From JAQSWP01 sp050185515 (GTDB lineage Bacteria; Pseudomonadota; Alphaproteobacteria; Reyranellales; JAQSWP01), in NCBI GenBank assembly GCA_050185515.1, contig JBFWZG010000077.1, positions 1 to 16,204 of the forward strand: DNA of 16,204 nucleotides, written 5' to 3'. Each line of letters begins with the position of its first letter. The stretch's first letter is position 1. Under the pieces are notes generated by a model, which was not told the origin of the DNA, did not search any database, and saw only the letters and a list, made by a program, of their open reading frames with translations. A program made the translations under genes and the position numbers. Positions 1-10,894 of this stretch are shown one piece after another.

Positions 1-74
1 GATTTCAGCCGCTTGAGCTCTTCCTCAAGCGTGCGGAATCCGTCCGGAGTCATCGGTATCCTGTCCAACGCCAC
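1..74 (-). CDS. greA: Transcript cleavage factor GreA, N-terminal fragment (cut by window edge)
   Basis: Only the first 24 codons are in the window. They contain RIPMTPDGFRTLEEELKRLK, which matches the start of the GreA coiled-coil domain (the family typically reads IPMTxEGxxxLEEELxxLK). GreA rescues backtracked RNA polymerase by stimulating cleavage of the nascent transcript in the secondary channel. The chosen start is GTG at 74-72, because a strong Shine-Dalgarno sequence (GGGAGG, about 83-88 on the minus strand) sits 8 nt before it. The ATG at 82-80 is out of frame, and the in-frame ATG at 53-51 would drop the conserved IP residues. Lying after carB in the same direction agrees with the carA-carB-greA order known in alphaproteobacteria. 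The rest of the gene lies beyond position 1. Confidence 0.85.
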   Translation of the reverse strand, partial: MALDRIPMTPDGFRTLEEELKRLK

Positions 75-116
75 GCCGTCATCCTCCCTTCGATCCTGCG
101 GGTTCGCCCGCGAAAA

Positions 117-144
117 AGCCTAGCATCTCCCGGCACGCCTGCAA
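117..144 (-). promoter_or_regulatory. Possible greA promoter
   Basis: Reading the minus strand there is TTGCAG (144-139), a 16-bp spacer and TAGGCT (122-117), about 40 nt before the greA start. Each hexamer matches the sigma-70 consensus at only three of six positions, so this is a weak candidate. greA could equally be read from the carAB transcript. Confidence 0.3.
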
Positions 145-214
145 GCCGGGCGATTGTCCCCAGCCCGCCAGCCGCGCCTGCCAGGCGCAAAAGGCGACCA
201 GACTCAAACGATTA

Positions 215-247
215 GAACGGAATTCGTTCCCCGCCCGGAACCGGGCG
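215..247 (-). terminator. Tandem hairpins after carB
   Basis: Two inverted repeats follow the carB stop codon. CGCCCGG (232-238) pairs with CCGGGCG (241-247) around AA, and GAACG (215-219) pairs with CGTTC (225-229) around five bases. Neither is followed by a real T tract on the minus strand, so this may stabilise or partly terminate the carAB message rather than act as a standard intrinsic terminator. The remaining sequence between greA and carB (75-260) shows nothing else I can name. Confidence 0.35.
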
Positions 248-260
248 CGATCGCCCCGTC

Positions 261-3506
<3,246 letters not shown>

Positions 3507-3513
3507 CGGCCAA

Positions 3514-4704
3514 TCAGCCTTTCTTCTTGTTCTTCTCGATCATCTCGACGAAACGCTCGAAGAGATAATGGCTGTCCTCGGGGCCGGGCGAGGCTTCGGG
3601 GTGGTACTGCACGGAGAAGACCGGCTTGTCGGTCATGCGCAGGCCTTCGTTGCAGCCGTCGAACAGCGAGACATGCGTGACCTCGACGTTCTTCGGCAGC
3701 GTCTCCGACATGACGCAGAAGCCGTGGTTCTGGCTGGTGATCTCGACCTTGCCTGTGGTCAGATCCTTGACCGGATGGTTGGCGCCGCGATGGCCCTTGT
3801 CCATCTTCTGCGTCCTGCCGCCCAGCGCCAGCGCCAGCATCTGGTGCCCGAGGCAGATGCCGAAAGTCGGCGTGCCGCTGTCGACCACCTGTCTGATCAC
3901 CGGCACGGCGTATTTGCCCGTGGCCGCCGGATCGCCGGGGCCGTTGGCGAGGAACACGCCGTCGGGCTTGTGGCGCATGATGTCTTCATAGGTCGCCGTC
4001 GCCGGCACCACCGTCACCCTGCAGCCGGCCGAGGCCAGGCAGCGCAGAATGTTGCGCTTGGCGCCAAAATCGACCGCGACGACATGATGGCGCGGCTTGT
4101 CGAGTTTGCCGTATCCCTTGCCCAGCTCCCACTGCGTCTCGTCCCAGCCATAGGTCTGGCGGGTCGTGACTTCGCCCGCCAGATCCATGCCCTCCAGCCC
4201 CGGCCAGGCGCGGGCCTGTTGCAGGGCGGCCGGGATGTCGAACTTGCCGTCGACGGCGTGGACAAGAACCCCGGTCGGCGCGCCGGCGTCGCGGATGCGC
4301 CGCGTCAGCTGGCGTGTATCGACGCCGGTGATGCCCGGCAGATCGTTGGCGCGCAGCCATTCGTCGAGGCGGCGCGTGGCACGCCAGTTGGCGGGCTCGG
4401 TGATGTCCAGCCGCAGCACCACGCCGCGCGCTGCCGGCGAGGTCGTCTCGACGTCCTCGGGATTGGCGCCGACATTGCCGATATGGGGAAAGGTGAAGGT
4501 GATGATCTGCCCGGCATAGGAGGGATCGGTGCAGATCTCCTGGTAGCCAGTCATCGAGGTGTTGAAACAGACTTCGCCGACCGTGGTCTTTTGCGCCCCG
4601 ATTCCCCTGCCCCAAAAAACCGTGCCATCGGCCAGAACGAGCGCCGCCGTGGCATTTTCCGGCGCGACCTGTTGGGCGGCGCCTTCGGTCTTGGGAAGGT
4701 CCAT
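3514..4704 (-). CDS. carA: Carbamoyl-phosphate synthase small subunit (glutaminase)
   Basis: The 396-residue class I glutamine amidotransferase subunit hydrolyses glutamine and passes ammonia to CarB through the internal tunnel. The N-terminal CarA-specific domain contains FNTSMTGYQEI and the C-terminal half is the GATase domain. The catalytic triad is visible: Cys284 in FGICLGHQ, and His368 and Glu370 in QYHPEASPGPEDS; LANGPGDP is also present. The frame stays open to an upstream ATG at 4782, but that codon lies inside the promoter, upstream of the expected transcription start. The ATG at 4704 (protein starting MDLPKTEG) is therefore preferred and gives a length near the E. coli 382. It is followed 7 nt later by carB, so the two are certainly co-transcribed. 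Confidence 0.96.
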   Translation of the reverse strand: MDLPKTEGAAQQVAPENATAALVLADGTVFWGRGIGAQKTTVGEVCFNTSMTGYQEICTDPSYAGQIITFTFPHIGNVGANPEDVETTSPAARGVVLRLDITEPANWRATRRLDEWLRANDLPGITGVDTRQLTRRIRDAGAPTGVLVHAVDGKFDIPAALQQARAWPGLEGMDLAGEVTTRQTYGWDETQWELGKGYGKLDKPRHHVVAVDFGAKRNILRCLASAGCRVTVVPATATYEDIMRHKPDGVFLANGPGDPAATGKYAVPVIRQVVDSGTPTFGICLGHQMLALALGGRTQKMDKGHRGANHPVKDLTTGKVEITSQNHGFCVMSETLPKNVEVTHVSLFDGCNEGLRMTDKPVFSVQYHPEASPGPEDSHYLFERFVEMIEKNKKKG

Positions 4705-4728
4705 GATGATCCAAACGGTATGGCGGAG

Positions 4729-4749
4729 GCCCGCGCGGCGAGAGCGGGC
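4729..4749 (-). other. Stem-loop in the carA leader
   Basis: Six GC pairs, GCCCGC (4749-4744 read on the minus strand) with GCGGGC (4734-4729), enclose a 9-nt loop in the predicted 5' leader of carAB, between the promoter and the start codon. There is no T tract, so it is not a terminator. In DNA this rich in GC it may be chance. Confidence 0.25.
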
Positions 4750-4760
4750 AAACGCCGGGG

Positions 4761-4789
4761 TTTGTAAAGAATGACCCGGCATCCGTCAA
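4761..4789 (-). promoter_or_regulatory. carAB promoter
   Basis: On the minus strand the -35 box TTGACG (4789-4784) and the -10 box TACAAA (4766-4761) are separated by exactly 17 bp. They match the sigma-70 consensus at five and four of six positions. The start of transcription should fall near 4754, giving a leader of about 50 nt before the ATG at 4704. It is the best-formed promoter in the window. Confidence 0.65.
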
Positions 4790-4844
4790 GCCGCCGGCCT
4801 GTGCATGAACGGACCGGCTAAGCCCCGAGGATTGATAGAGAATT

Positions 4845-4860
4845 CGTCGCTGCTGCGACG
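4845..4860. repeat. Inverted repeat between carA and yqeY
   Basis: CGTCGC (4845-4850) and GCGACG (4855-4860) form perfect 6-bp arms around TGCT in the divergent intergenic region. It could be an operator half-site pair or an RNA hairpin; no T tract follows on either strand. Confidence 0.35.
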
Positions 4861-4914
4861 CAACATTGAGCCGCGACGGAACTCGATAGGATAAGATCGT
4901 TACCGTTCCGGGTC

Positions 4915-4942
4915 TTGCATCCGAGACGCGGAAGACTATTCT
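4915..4942 (+). promoter_or_regulatory. Probable yqeY-dnaG promoter
   Basis: TTGCAT (4915-4920) and TATTCT (4937-4942) are spaced by 16 bp and match the sigma-70 hexamers at three and four of six positions. Transcription would begin about 40 nt before the yqeY ATG at 4990. Confidence 0.4.
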
Positions 4943-4989
4943 CCCGGCCTTCTGAAATCGCCCCCCGGCGCGGGGCCAGACGAGGTGCC

Positions 4990-5445
4990 ATGCTGCGCGA
5001 CAAACTGAACGCCGCCATGAAGGAGGCGATGAAGTCCAAGGACCAGACCGCCCTGTCGACGGTGCGGCTGATCCTTGCTGCGCTGAAGGACCGCGACATC
5101 GCCGCCCGTTCCAAAGGTCAGCAGGCCGGCATTCCCGACGACGAGGTCCTGTCGCTGCTTTCGAACATGATCAAGCAGCGTCGCGATTCCATCGCCATGT
5201 ACGAACAGGGCAACCGGCCCGAACTGGCGCAGCGCGAGAAGGACGAAATCGGCGTCATAGAATCGTTCCTGCCGCGCCAGCTCGACGAAGCGGGCATGAA
5301 GGACGCCATCGCCAAGGCGACGACGGCGACTGGCGCCAAGAGTATGAAGGAGCTGGGCGCGGTAATGGCCTGGCTGAAGCAGAACTATCCGGGCCAGATG
5401 GATTTTGCCAAGGCGGCGACCCTGGCCAAGCAAAGCTTGAGCTGA
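4990..5445 (+). CDS. yqeY: GatB/YqeY family protein
   Basis: This 151-residue protein begins MLRDKLNAAMKEAMKSKD and contains ALSTVRLILAALKD, EKDEIGVIESFLPRQL and the C-terminal GxVMAWLKQNYPGQMD segment. These are the hallmarks of the YqeY family, related to the C-terminal tail domain of the GatB amidotransferase subunit. A role linked to tRNA is inferred from that homology, but the cellular function is not established. The start is the ATG at 4990 with GAGG 4 nt before it; the frame is open upstream to 4915, but that stretch covers the probable promoter and is Arg-rich non-family sequence. It precedes dnaG in the order rpsU-yqeY-dnaG-rpoD common in bacteria, here without rpsU. Confidence 0.93.
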   Translation: MLRDKLNAAMKEAMKSKDQTALSTVRLILAALKDRDIAARSKGQQAGIPDDEVLSLLSNMIKQRRDSIAMYEQGNRPELAQREKDEIGVIESFLPRQLDEAGMKDAIAKATTATGAKSMKELGAVMAWLKQNYPGQMDFAKAATLAKQSLS

Positions 5446-5458
5446 TCGCGCGGGATTT

Positions 5459-5475
5459 CCGGCCGGCGCGGCCGG
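5459..5475 (+). terminator. GC hairpin after yqeY, weak terminator at best
   Basis: CCGGCC (5459-5464) and GGCCGG (5470-5475) pair around a 5-nt loop, 13 nt after the yqeY stop. It is followed by TTATCC, not a T run, so read-through into dnaG is likely. Confidence 0.3.
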
Positions 5476-5530
5476 TTATCCCCGCTTTGCCCGCTTGCAA
5501 GGCTCCGGGGCTGCTTCGCCCGAGCCGCTT

Positions 5531-5544
5531 TATGGTTCACCATA
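5531..5544. promoter_or_regulatory. Perfect palindrome 34 bp before dnaG
   Basis: TATGGT (5531-5536) and ACCATA (5539-5544) are perfect 6-bp arms around TC, in an AT-leaning patch between GC-rich sequences. TATGGT would also serve as a -10 box (four of six), though no good -35 box lies 16-18 bp upstream. It may be an operator overlapping a dnaG promoter; this is inference. Confidence 0.4.
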
Positions 5545-5577
5545 GACCGACCCCTGCCCTATTGAGGCCGCAGCGCG

Positions 5578-7434
5578 ATGGCGTTCACGCCCGATTTTCT
5601 CGACGAACTGCGCTCCCGGCTCAGCCTGTCTGAGATCGTCGGGCGCCGCGTCGCGCTTAAGCGCAAGGGGCGCGAACATTCGGGCCTGTGCCCCTTCCAC
5701 AACGAGAAAACGCCGTCCTTCACGCTCAACGACCAGAAGGGCTTTTTCCATTGCTTCGGCTGCGGCGCCCATGGCGACGTGGTCGGCTTCGTCATGCGCA
5801 GCGAGGGTCTGAGCTTTCCCGAGGCGGTCGAGCGGCTGGCGCACGAAGCCGGCATGGCCCTGCCCGTCTCCAGCCCGGCCGAACGCGAGCGCGCGCAGCA
5901 GGCCGCCTCGCTCCAGGACGTGGTCGAGAAGGCGGCGCAATGGTTCCAGCGCCAGCTCTGGTCGGCGTCGGGAGCGTCGGCGCTTGAGTATCTGCGCGGC
6001 CGCGGGCTGAGCGACGAGACCATCCGCGCCTTCCGGCTGGGTTACGCTCCCGACGAGCGCGAGACGCTGCGCAAGGCTCTCCTGGCCGACAATTGTCCCG
6101 ACAGCATGATCGTCGAGGCCGGCCTGGCGATCCGACCCGACGACGGGCGGTCGCCCTATGATCGGTTTCGCGGCCGGGTGATGTTCCCCATCGAGGACCG
6201 CAAGGGCCGCGTCATCGCCTTCGGCGGCCGCATACTGGGTGACGGCGAGCCGAAATACCTCAACTCGCCGGAAACGCCGCTGTTCCACAAGGGCGGCAAT
6301 CTGTTTGCCTTCGCCCGCGCCCGCGCCGCCGTGCACGACAACGCGACGCTGATCGTCGCCGAGGGCTACATGGACGTGATCGCCCTGCATCAGGCCGGCT
6401 TCCGGGGGGCGGTGGCGCCCCTGGGCACCGCGCTGACCGAAGACCAGATCGCTCTGCTGTGGCGGCTGGCCGACGAGCCCAGCCTTTGCTTCGACGGCGA
6501 CAATGCCGGCGCCCGCGCCGCCATGCGGGCGGCCGAGCGCGCCCTGCCGCTGCTGAAACCAGGCAAGAGCCTGCGCTTCGTCGCCCTGCCGGCCGGCGAA
6601 GACCCCGACAGTCTGATCAAGTCGGGCGGCCCCTCAGCCTTCGACGCGGTATTGGCGGGCGCCGCGCCGCTGGCCGACATCGTCTGGCGCATCGAGACCG
6701 AGGGCCGGCCGATCGACACGCCCGAGCGGCGCGCCAGCATCGAGGCGGCATTGATGCAGCGGACGAATGCGATCGCCGATCAGACCGTGCAGGCGCATTA
6801 CCGCCGGGAATGGCGCGACCGGCTGTGGAAGGCGTTTTCCCCCCGGCCGCCGGCGCGAACGGCCAATGCGCGCGGCGGCAACCGCCCCGGCGGGCGCTGG
6901 ACGCCGAAACCGCCGCCGGCGATCGCCACGACGGTCAACCAGCCCGCCGACATGGGCGAGCGCGACCTGATCGCCATTTTGCTGCGCCGGCCCGACGTCA
7001 TCAGCCATGTCGTCGAGGAGCTGGCGCATCTCAACATGCCCGACATGCGCCATCGGGCGCTGGTCGAAGCCCTGCTGTGCTGGGCCGCCGAGCCGCATCC
7101 GCTGAACGTCGAAAGCCCCGAGCCGGCCGAGATTTCCGACATTGATTCCAGCGTCCTCGCTCCCCATTTGCGAGCAGCGGGGGTGGACAAGCAGGCCGAA
7201 CAGATATTGGCGTCCGTGCCCGGCAGGTCGGCCTGGCTGCTAAGCGCGACGGAAGATTTGTCCGATGCCTGGCGGCAGGCGGCGGCCGCCCATAATGCCG
7301 CGACCGGACGGGCGGCGGTCCTTGCCGAAGCGGAACGGGCTTGGGCCGACAGCCCGACCGAGGAAAACTGGCAAAGATTGCAGGCACTTATCGAGCAGAT
7401 GCAGACCCTGCCCAGCGCCGGGGAGAGGCTCTGA
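5578..7434 (+). CDS. dnaG: DNA primase DnaG
   Basis: This 618-residue primase makes the RNA primers for Okazaki fragments and for replication start. The N-terminal zinc-binding CHC2 domain has Cys38, His41, Cys59 and Cys62 (CPFH ... CFGC). The TOPRIM catalytic domain carries EGYMD at residues 262-266 and DGDNAG at 306-311, which supply the acidic metal-binding residues. A Pro/Arg/Gly-rich linker near residues 420-455 leads to the C-terminal helicase-binding domain that contacts DnaB. Length is normal for alphaproteobacteria and no key residue is missing. The ATG at 5578 has GAGG 10 nt upstream. yqeY lies 132 nt before it and rpoD starts 116 nt after it. Confidence 0.97.
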   Translation: MAFTPDFLDELRSRLSLSEIVGRRVALKRKGREHSGLCPFHNEKTPSFTLNDQKGFFHCFGCGAHGDVVGFVMRSEGLSFPEAVERLAHEAGMALPVSSPAERERAQQAASLQDVVEKAAQWFQRQLWSASGASALEYLRGRGLSDETIRAFRLGYAPDERETLRKALLADNCPDSMIVEAGLAIRPDDGRSPYDRFRGRVMFPIEDRKGRVIAFGGRILGDGEPKYLNSPETPLFHKGGNLFAFARARAAVHDNATLIVAEGYMDVIALHQAGFRGAVAPLGTALTEDQIALLWRLADEPSLCFDGDNAGARAAMRAAERALPLLKPGKSLRFVALPAGEDPDSLIKSGGPSAFDAVLAGAAPLADIVWRIETEGRPIDTPERRASIEAALMQRTNAIADQTVQAHYRREWRDRLWKAFSPRPPARTANARGGNRPGGRWTPKPPPAIATTVNQPADMGERDLIAILLRRPDVISHVVEELAHLNMPDMRHRALVEALLCWAAEPHPLNVESPEPAEISDIDSSVLAPHLRAAGVDKQAEQILASVPGRSAWLLSATEDLSDAWRQAAAAHNAATGRAAVLAEAERAWADSPTEENWQRLQALIEQMQTLPSAGERL

Positions 7435-7550
7435 CAGGACATGCAACAGGGCTGGCCGATTGCCGGCTGGCCCAGTATAAAGGACGGCTTTTTCGCCCCG
7501 GGTCGGTCCGCCGGCCCGGCTGAAGCCATTTCAAGGATCCAGGAACGAGA

Positions 7551-9479
<1,929 letters not shown>

Positions 9480-9503
9480 TAGTCTGCCTATGGCGCAGGA
9501 TCG

Positions 9504-9529
9504 AAGGCCCGGCTCTTGCCGGGCCTTTT
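9504..9529 (+). terminator. rpoD terminator
   Basis: AAGGCCCGG (9504-9512) and CCGGGCCTT (9519-9527) form a perfect 9-bp stem with a 6-nt loop, running into TTTT (9526-9529), 24 nt after the rpoD stop. The short T tract makes it moderate in strength. Confidence 0.75.
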
Positions 9530-9544
9530 GATTTCGCGGATAAG
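9516..9544 (+). promoter_or_regulatory. Probable tRNA promoter overlapping the terminator
   Basis: TTGCCG (9516-9521), a 17-bp spacer and GATAAG (9539-9544) match sigma-70 boxes at three and four of six positions and would start transcription about 8 nt before the mature tRNA. The -35 box uses the loop and right arm of the rpoD terminator hairpin. Confidence 0.4.
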
Positions 9545-9558
9545 AAAGCGCTGCCTCG

Positions 9559-9634
9559 GGGCCCGTAGTTCAGTGGTTAGAACGAGCCGCTCATAACGGT
9601 TATGTCGCAGGTTCGAATCCTGCCGGGCCTACCA
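9559..9634 (+). tRNA. tRNA with CAU anticodon, probably tRNA-Ile2 (lysidine-modified)
   Basis: The 76-nt cloverleaf folds fully. The acceptor stem is 9559-9565 with 9624-9630, the D arm GTTC/GAAC, and the anticodon stem AGCCG/CGGTT with loop CTCATAA (anticodon 9592-9594). The T arm is GCAGG/CCTGC with loop TTCGAAT, the discriminator is A9631, and CCA is encoded at 9632-9634. CAU can be initiator Met, elongator Met or Ile2. The initiator is excluded because the anticodon stem lacks the three consecutive G-C pairs and position 1-72 is G-U rather than a C-A mismatch. C4-G69 and C5-G68, known recognition pairs for the lysidine synthase TilS in E. coli, favour Ile2, which reads AUA. Its place right after rpoD fits this lineage. 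The G1-U72 wobble pair is unusual. Confidence 0.9.
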
Positions 9635-9645
9635 TTCTTCCGCCC

Positions 9646-10020
9646 TCACCAGCCGGTCAGCTTGAGCACGCCCCAGAATCCCATTAGCGCGCTGGCGACG
9701 TAGCCGGCGACCCGCGCGTGCCAGTAGTAGCGTTCGGTCAGCGCCTGGCCGATCTTGCGCTGGACCACCGGATCGGACGGCGCCGGGCGCGGATCGAGCA
9801 GCAGCCACAGCTCGGTTTCGCGATAGGGCCGTCGCTGGGCGTTCATGCCCTTGCCGAGCATGACGATCCCCGCCATGCCGATAACCACCGCCGCCGCCTT
9901 GATCGAGGCGGCGAAATCATGGGCGAAGCCGACCATGATGCAGGACGCGCCCAGCAGGACGAAGCCGCAGCCGCGGCGGATGGAAAGATCGGCAAGACGC
10001 CGTATGGTTTCGTGATCCAT
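9646..10020 (-). CDS. Small membrane protein of unknown function
   Basis: I do not recognise this 124-residue protein. It has hydrophobic segments at about residues 17-32, 40-56 and 104-121, and a hydrophilic stretch between the second and third with RRPYRETELWLLLDPRPAP. That fits two or three membrane passes with a small cytoplasmic loop. The start is uncertain: the ATG at 10020 gives a sensible amphipathic N-terminus (MDHETIRRLADLSIRRG) but has no clear Shine-Dalgarno, and the frame stays open upstream to about 10116. It converges on the tRNA, whose end is only 11 nt from its stop. Confidence 0.7.
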   Translation of the reverse strand: MDHETIRRLADLSIRRGCGFVLLGASCIMVGFAHDFAASIKAAAVVIGMAGIVMLGKGMNAQRRPYRETELWLLLDPRPAPSDPVVQRKIGQALTERYYWHARVAGYVASALMGFWGVLKLTGW

Positions 10021-10118
10021 TGCTATTCGCAAACGAAGCGATCGGGGCTTCCGGTTCCCCGCCAGCGCACCAGCATATTCCGTGCCAGAACCTCTGGGGA
10101 AGTGGTCACCCATCAAGT

Positions 10119-10135
10119 GCGCGTGAAAGACGCGC
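10119..10135 (-). other. Stem-loop just after the 103-residue gene
   Basis: GCGCGT (10119-10124) and ACGCGC (10130-10135) are perfect arms around GAAAG, starting 4 nt after the stop codon of the minus-strand gene upstream. There is no T tract. It may partly terminate or protect the message of the two preceding membrane-protein genes. Confidence 0.35.
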
Positions 10136-10139
10136 CCGC

Positions 10140-10451
10140 TCAGGCTCCCAGAATGACCGGCAGGGCCGGGATTCCCAGCACGGCGGCGCCGATCGCCCAG
10201 ATGCCGAGGGAAACGCCGTTGCTCCGGTCAAGTCCCTGGAAACGCTCGTATAACGCCGCGGGAATACCGCTAAGGATGAGCACCGCCGTTGCCCCCAGCA
10301 AGGACGCAGCGTAGTCCAGCATCAACGGGTACTGGATGACGGTCGGGAAGAATTCCTGGATGACGATGCGGCCGAACAGCCGGGCGGCCGGATTGAAAAT
10401 GCCGCTGAGGGCGCACAGGCCGACGGCAAGGACAAGCAGGTGATCGCGCAT
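10140..10451 (-). CDS. Small hydrophobic membrane protein, unknown function
   Basis: This 103-residue protein is mostly hydrophobic, with likely membrane segments at about residues 3-20, 45-66 and 82-101 and one charged loop (ALYERFQGLDRSNG). I do not recognise the family. Its GAGGAG Shine-Dalgarno ends 6 nt before the ATG at 10451 and overlaps the end of the preceding YggT-like gene, 10 nt away, so the two are very likely translated from one message and may work together in the membrane. Confidence 0.75.
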   Translation of the reverse strand: MRDHLLVLAVGLCALSGIFNPAARLFGRIVIQEFFPTVIQYPLMLDYAASLLGATAVLILSGIPAALYERFQGLDRSNGVSLGIWAIGAAVLGIPALPVILGA

Positions 10452-10461
10452 CGTCCGCTCC

Positions 10462-10770
10462 TCAACCGGCGCCGAGGGGCGGCAGCAGCCCGTAATTGCG
10501 GAAAACCTGCACCATTGCGAAACGCAGGAAGAACAGCCAGGCGGCCGTCAGGGGCGCGATCAGGATCGGATGTATGGCGGCCGGACTGGCGAACCGGACG
10601 ACGGCGCAGAACGGATCGGTGATGCGGCAGAAGAAACGCCAGATGTAGTTGGTCGAATCGGGCGGCAGAAAGAAGCTCAGTAGCAGCCGTCCGAGCAGCG
10701 TGTAGATCAGCACCGCCAGCGCGTAGTCGGCGAGGAAATAGTACCAGTACTCGATAACCAGATCGTTCAT
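10462..10770 (-). CDS. YggT-like integral membrane protein
   Basis: This 102-residue protein has hydrophobic segments at about residues 10-32 and 65-90. The layout, a first helix followed by a short loop and a DPFxxxxRxxxP motif (ITDPFCAVVRFASPAAIHP) leading into a second helix, resembles half of a YggT protein (the family consensus has ltePllrpxRrilP). YggT proteins are poorly characterised; some are linked to cell division, osmotic stress or K+ uptake. The assignment rests on this motif only. GGGGGAG lies 12 nt before the ATG. It is first of a run of small membrane-protein genes and sits downstream of the symporter terminator, so it probably has its own promoter, which I could not place. 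Confidence 0.7.
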   Translation of the reverse strand: MNDLVIEYWYYFLADYALAVLIYTLLGRLLLSFFLPPDSTNYIWRFFCRITDPFCAVVRFASPAAIHPILIAPLTAAWLFFLRFAMVQVFRNYGLLPPLGAG

Positions 10771-10825
10771 CGTCGCGGATCGCTCCCCCGCCAGCTCTTG
10801 CGGCCGGCCTCGTCACAACATGCCC

Positions 10826-10857
10826 AAAAAGAAAGGGGCCCGCAATCGGCGGGCCCC
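10826..10857 (-). terminator. Strong intrinsic terminator of the symporter operon
   Basis: A perfect 9-bp all-GC stem, GGGGCCCGC (10835-10843) with GCGGGCCCC (10849-10857), and a 5-nt loop is followed on the minus strand by TTTCTTTTT (10834-10826). It lies 37 nt after the actP-like stop codon. It is the clearest terminator in the window. Confidence 0.9.
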
Positions 10858-10894
10858 GTCCTTTTCAGCCTTGCGCCCGCAAGGGCGCCCGCGC

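Noticed and set aside
7476..7481. TATAAA as an rpoD -10 box
   Set aside because: The -10 match is good, but no hexamer 16-18 bp upstream resembles a -35 box, and no clear heat-shock sigma motif is present, so I do not call a promoter.
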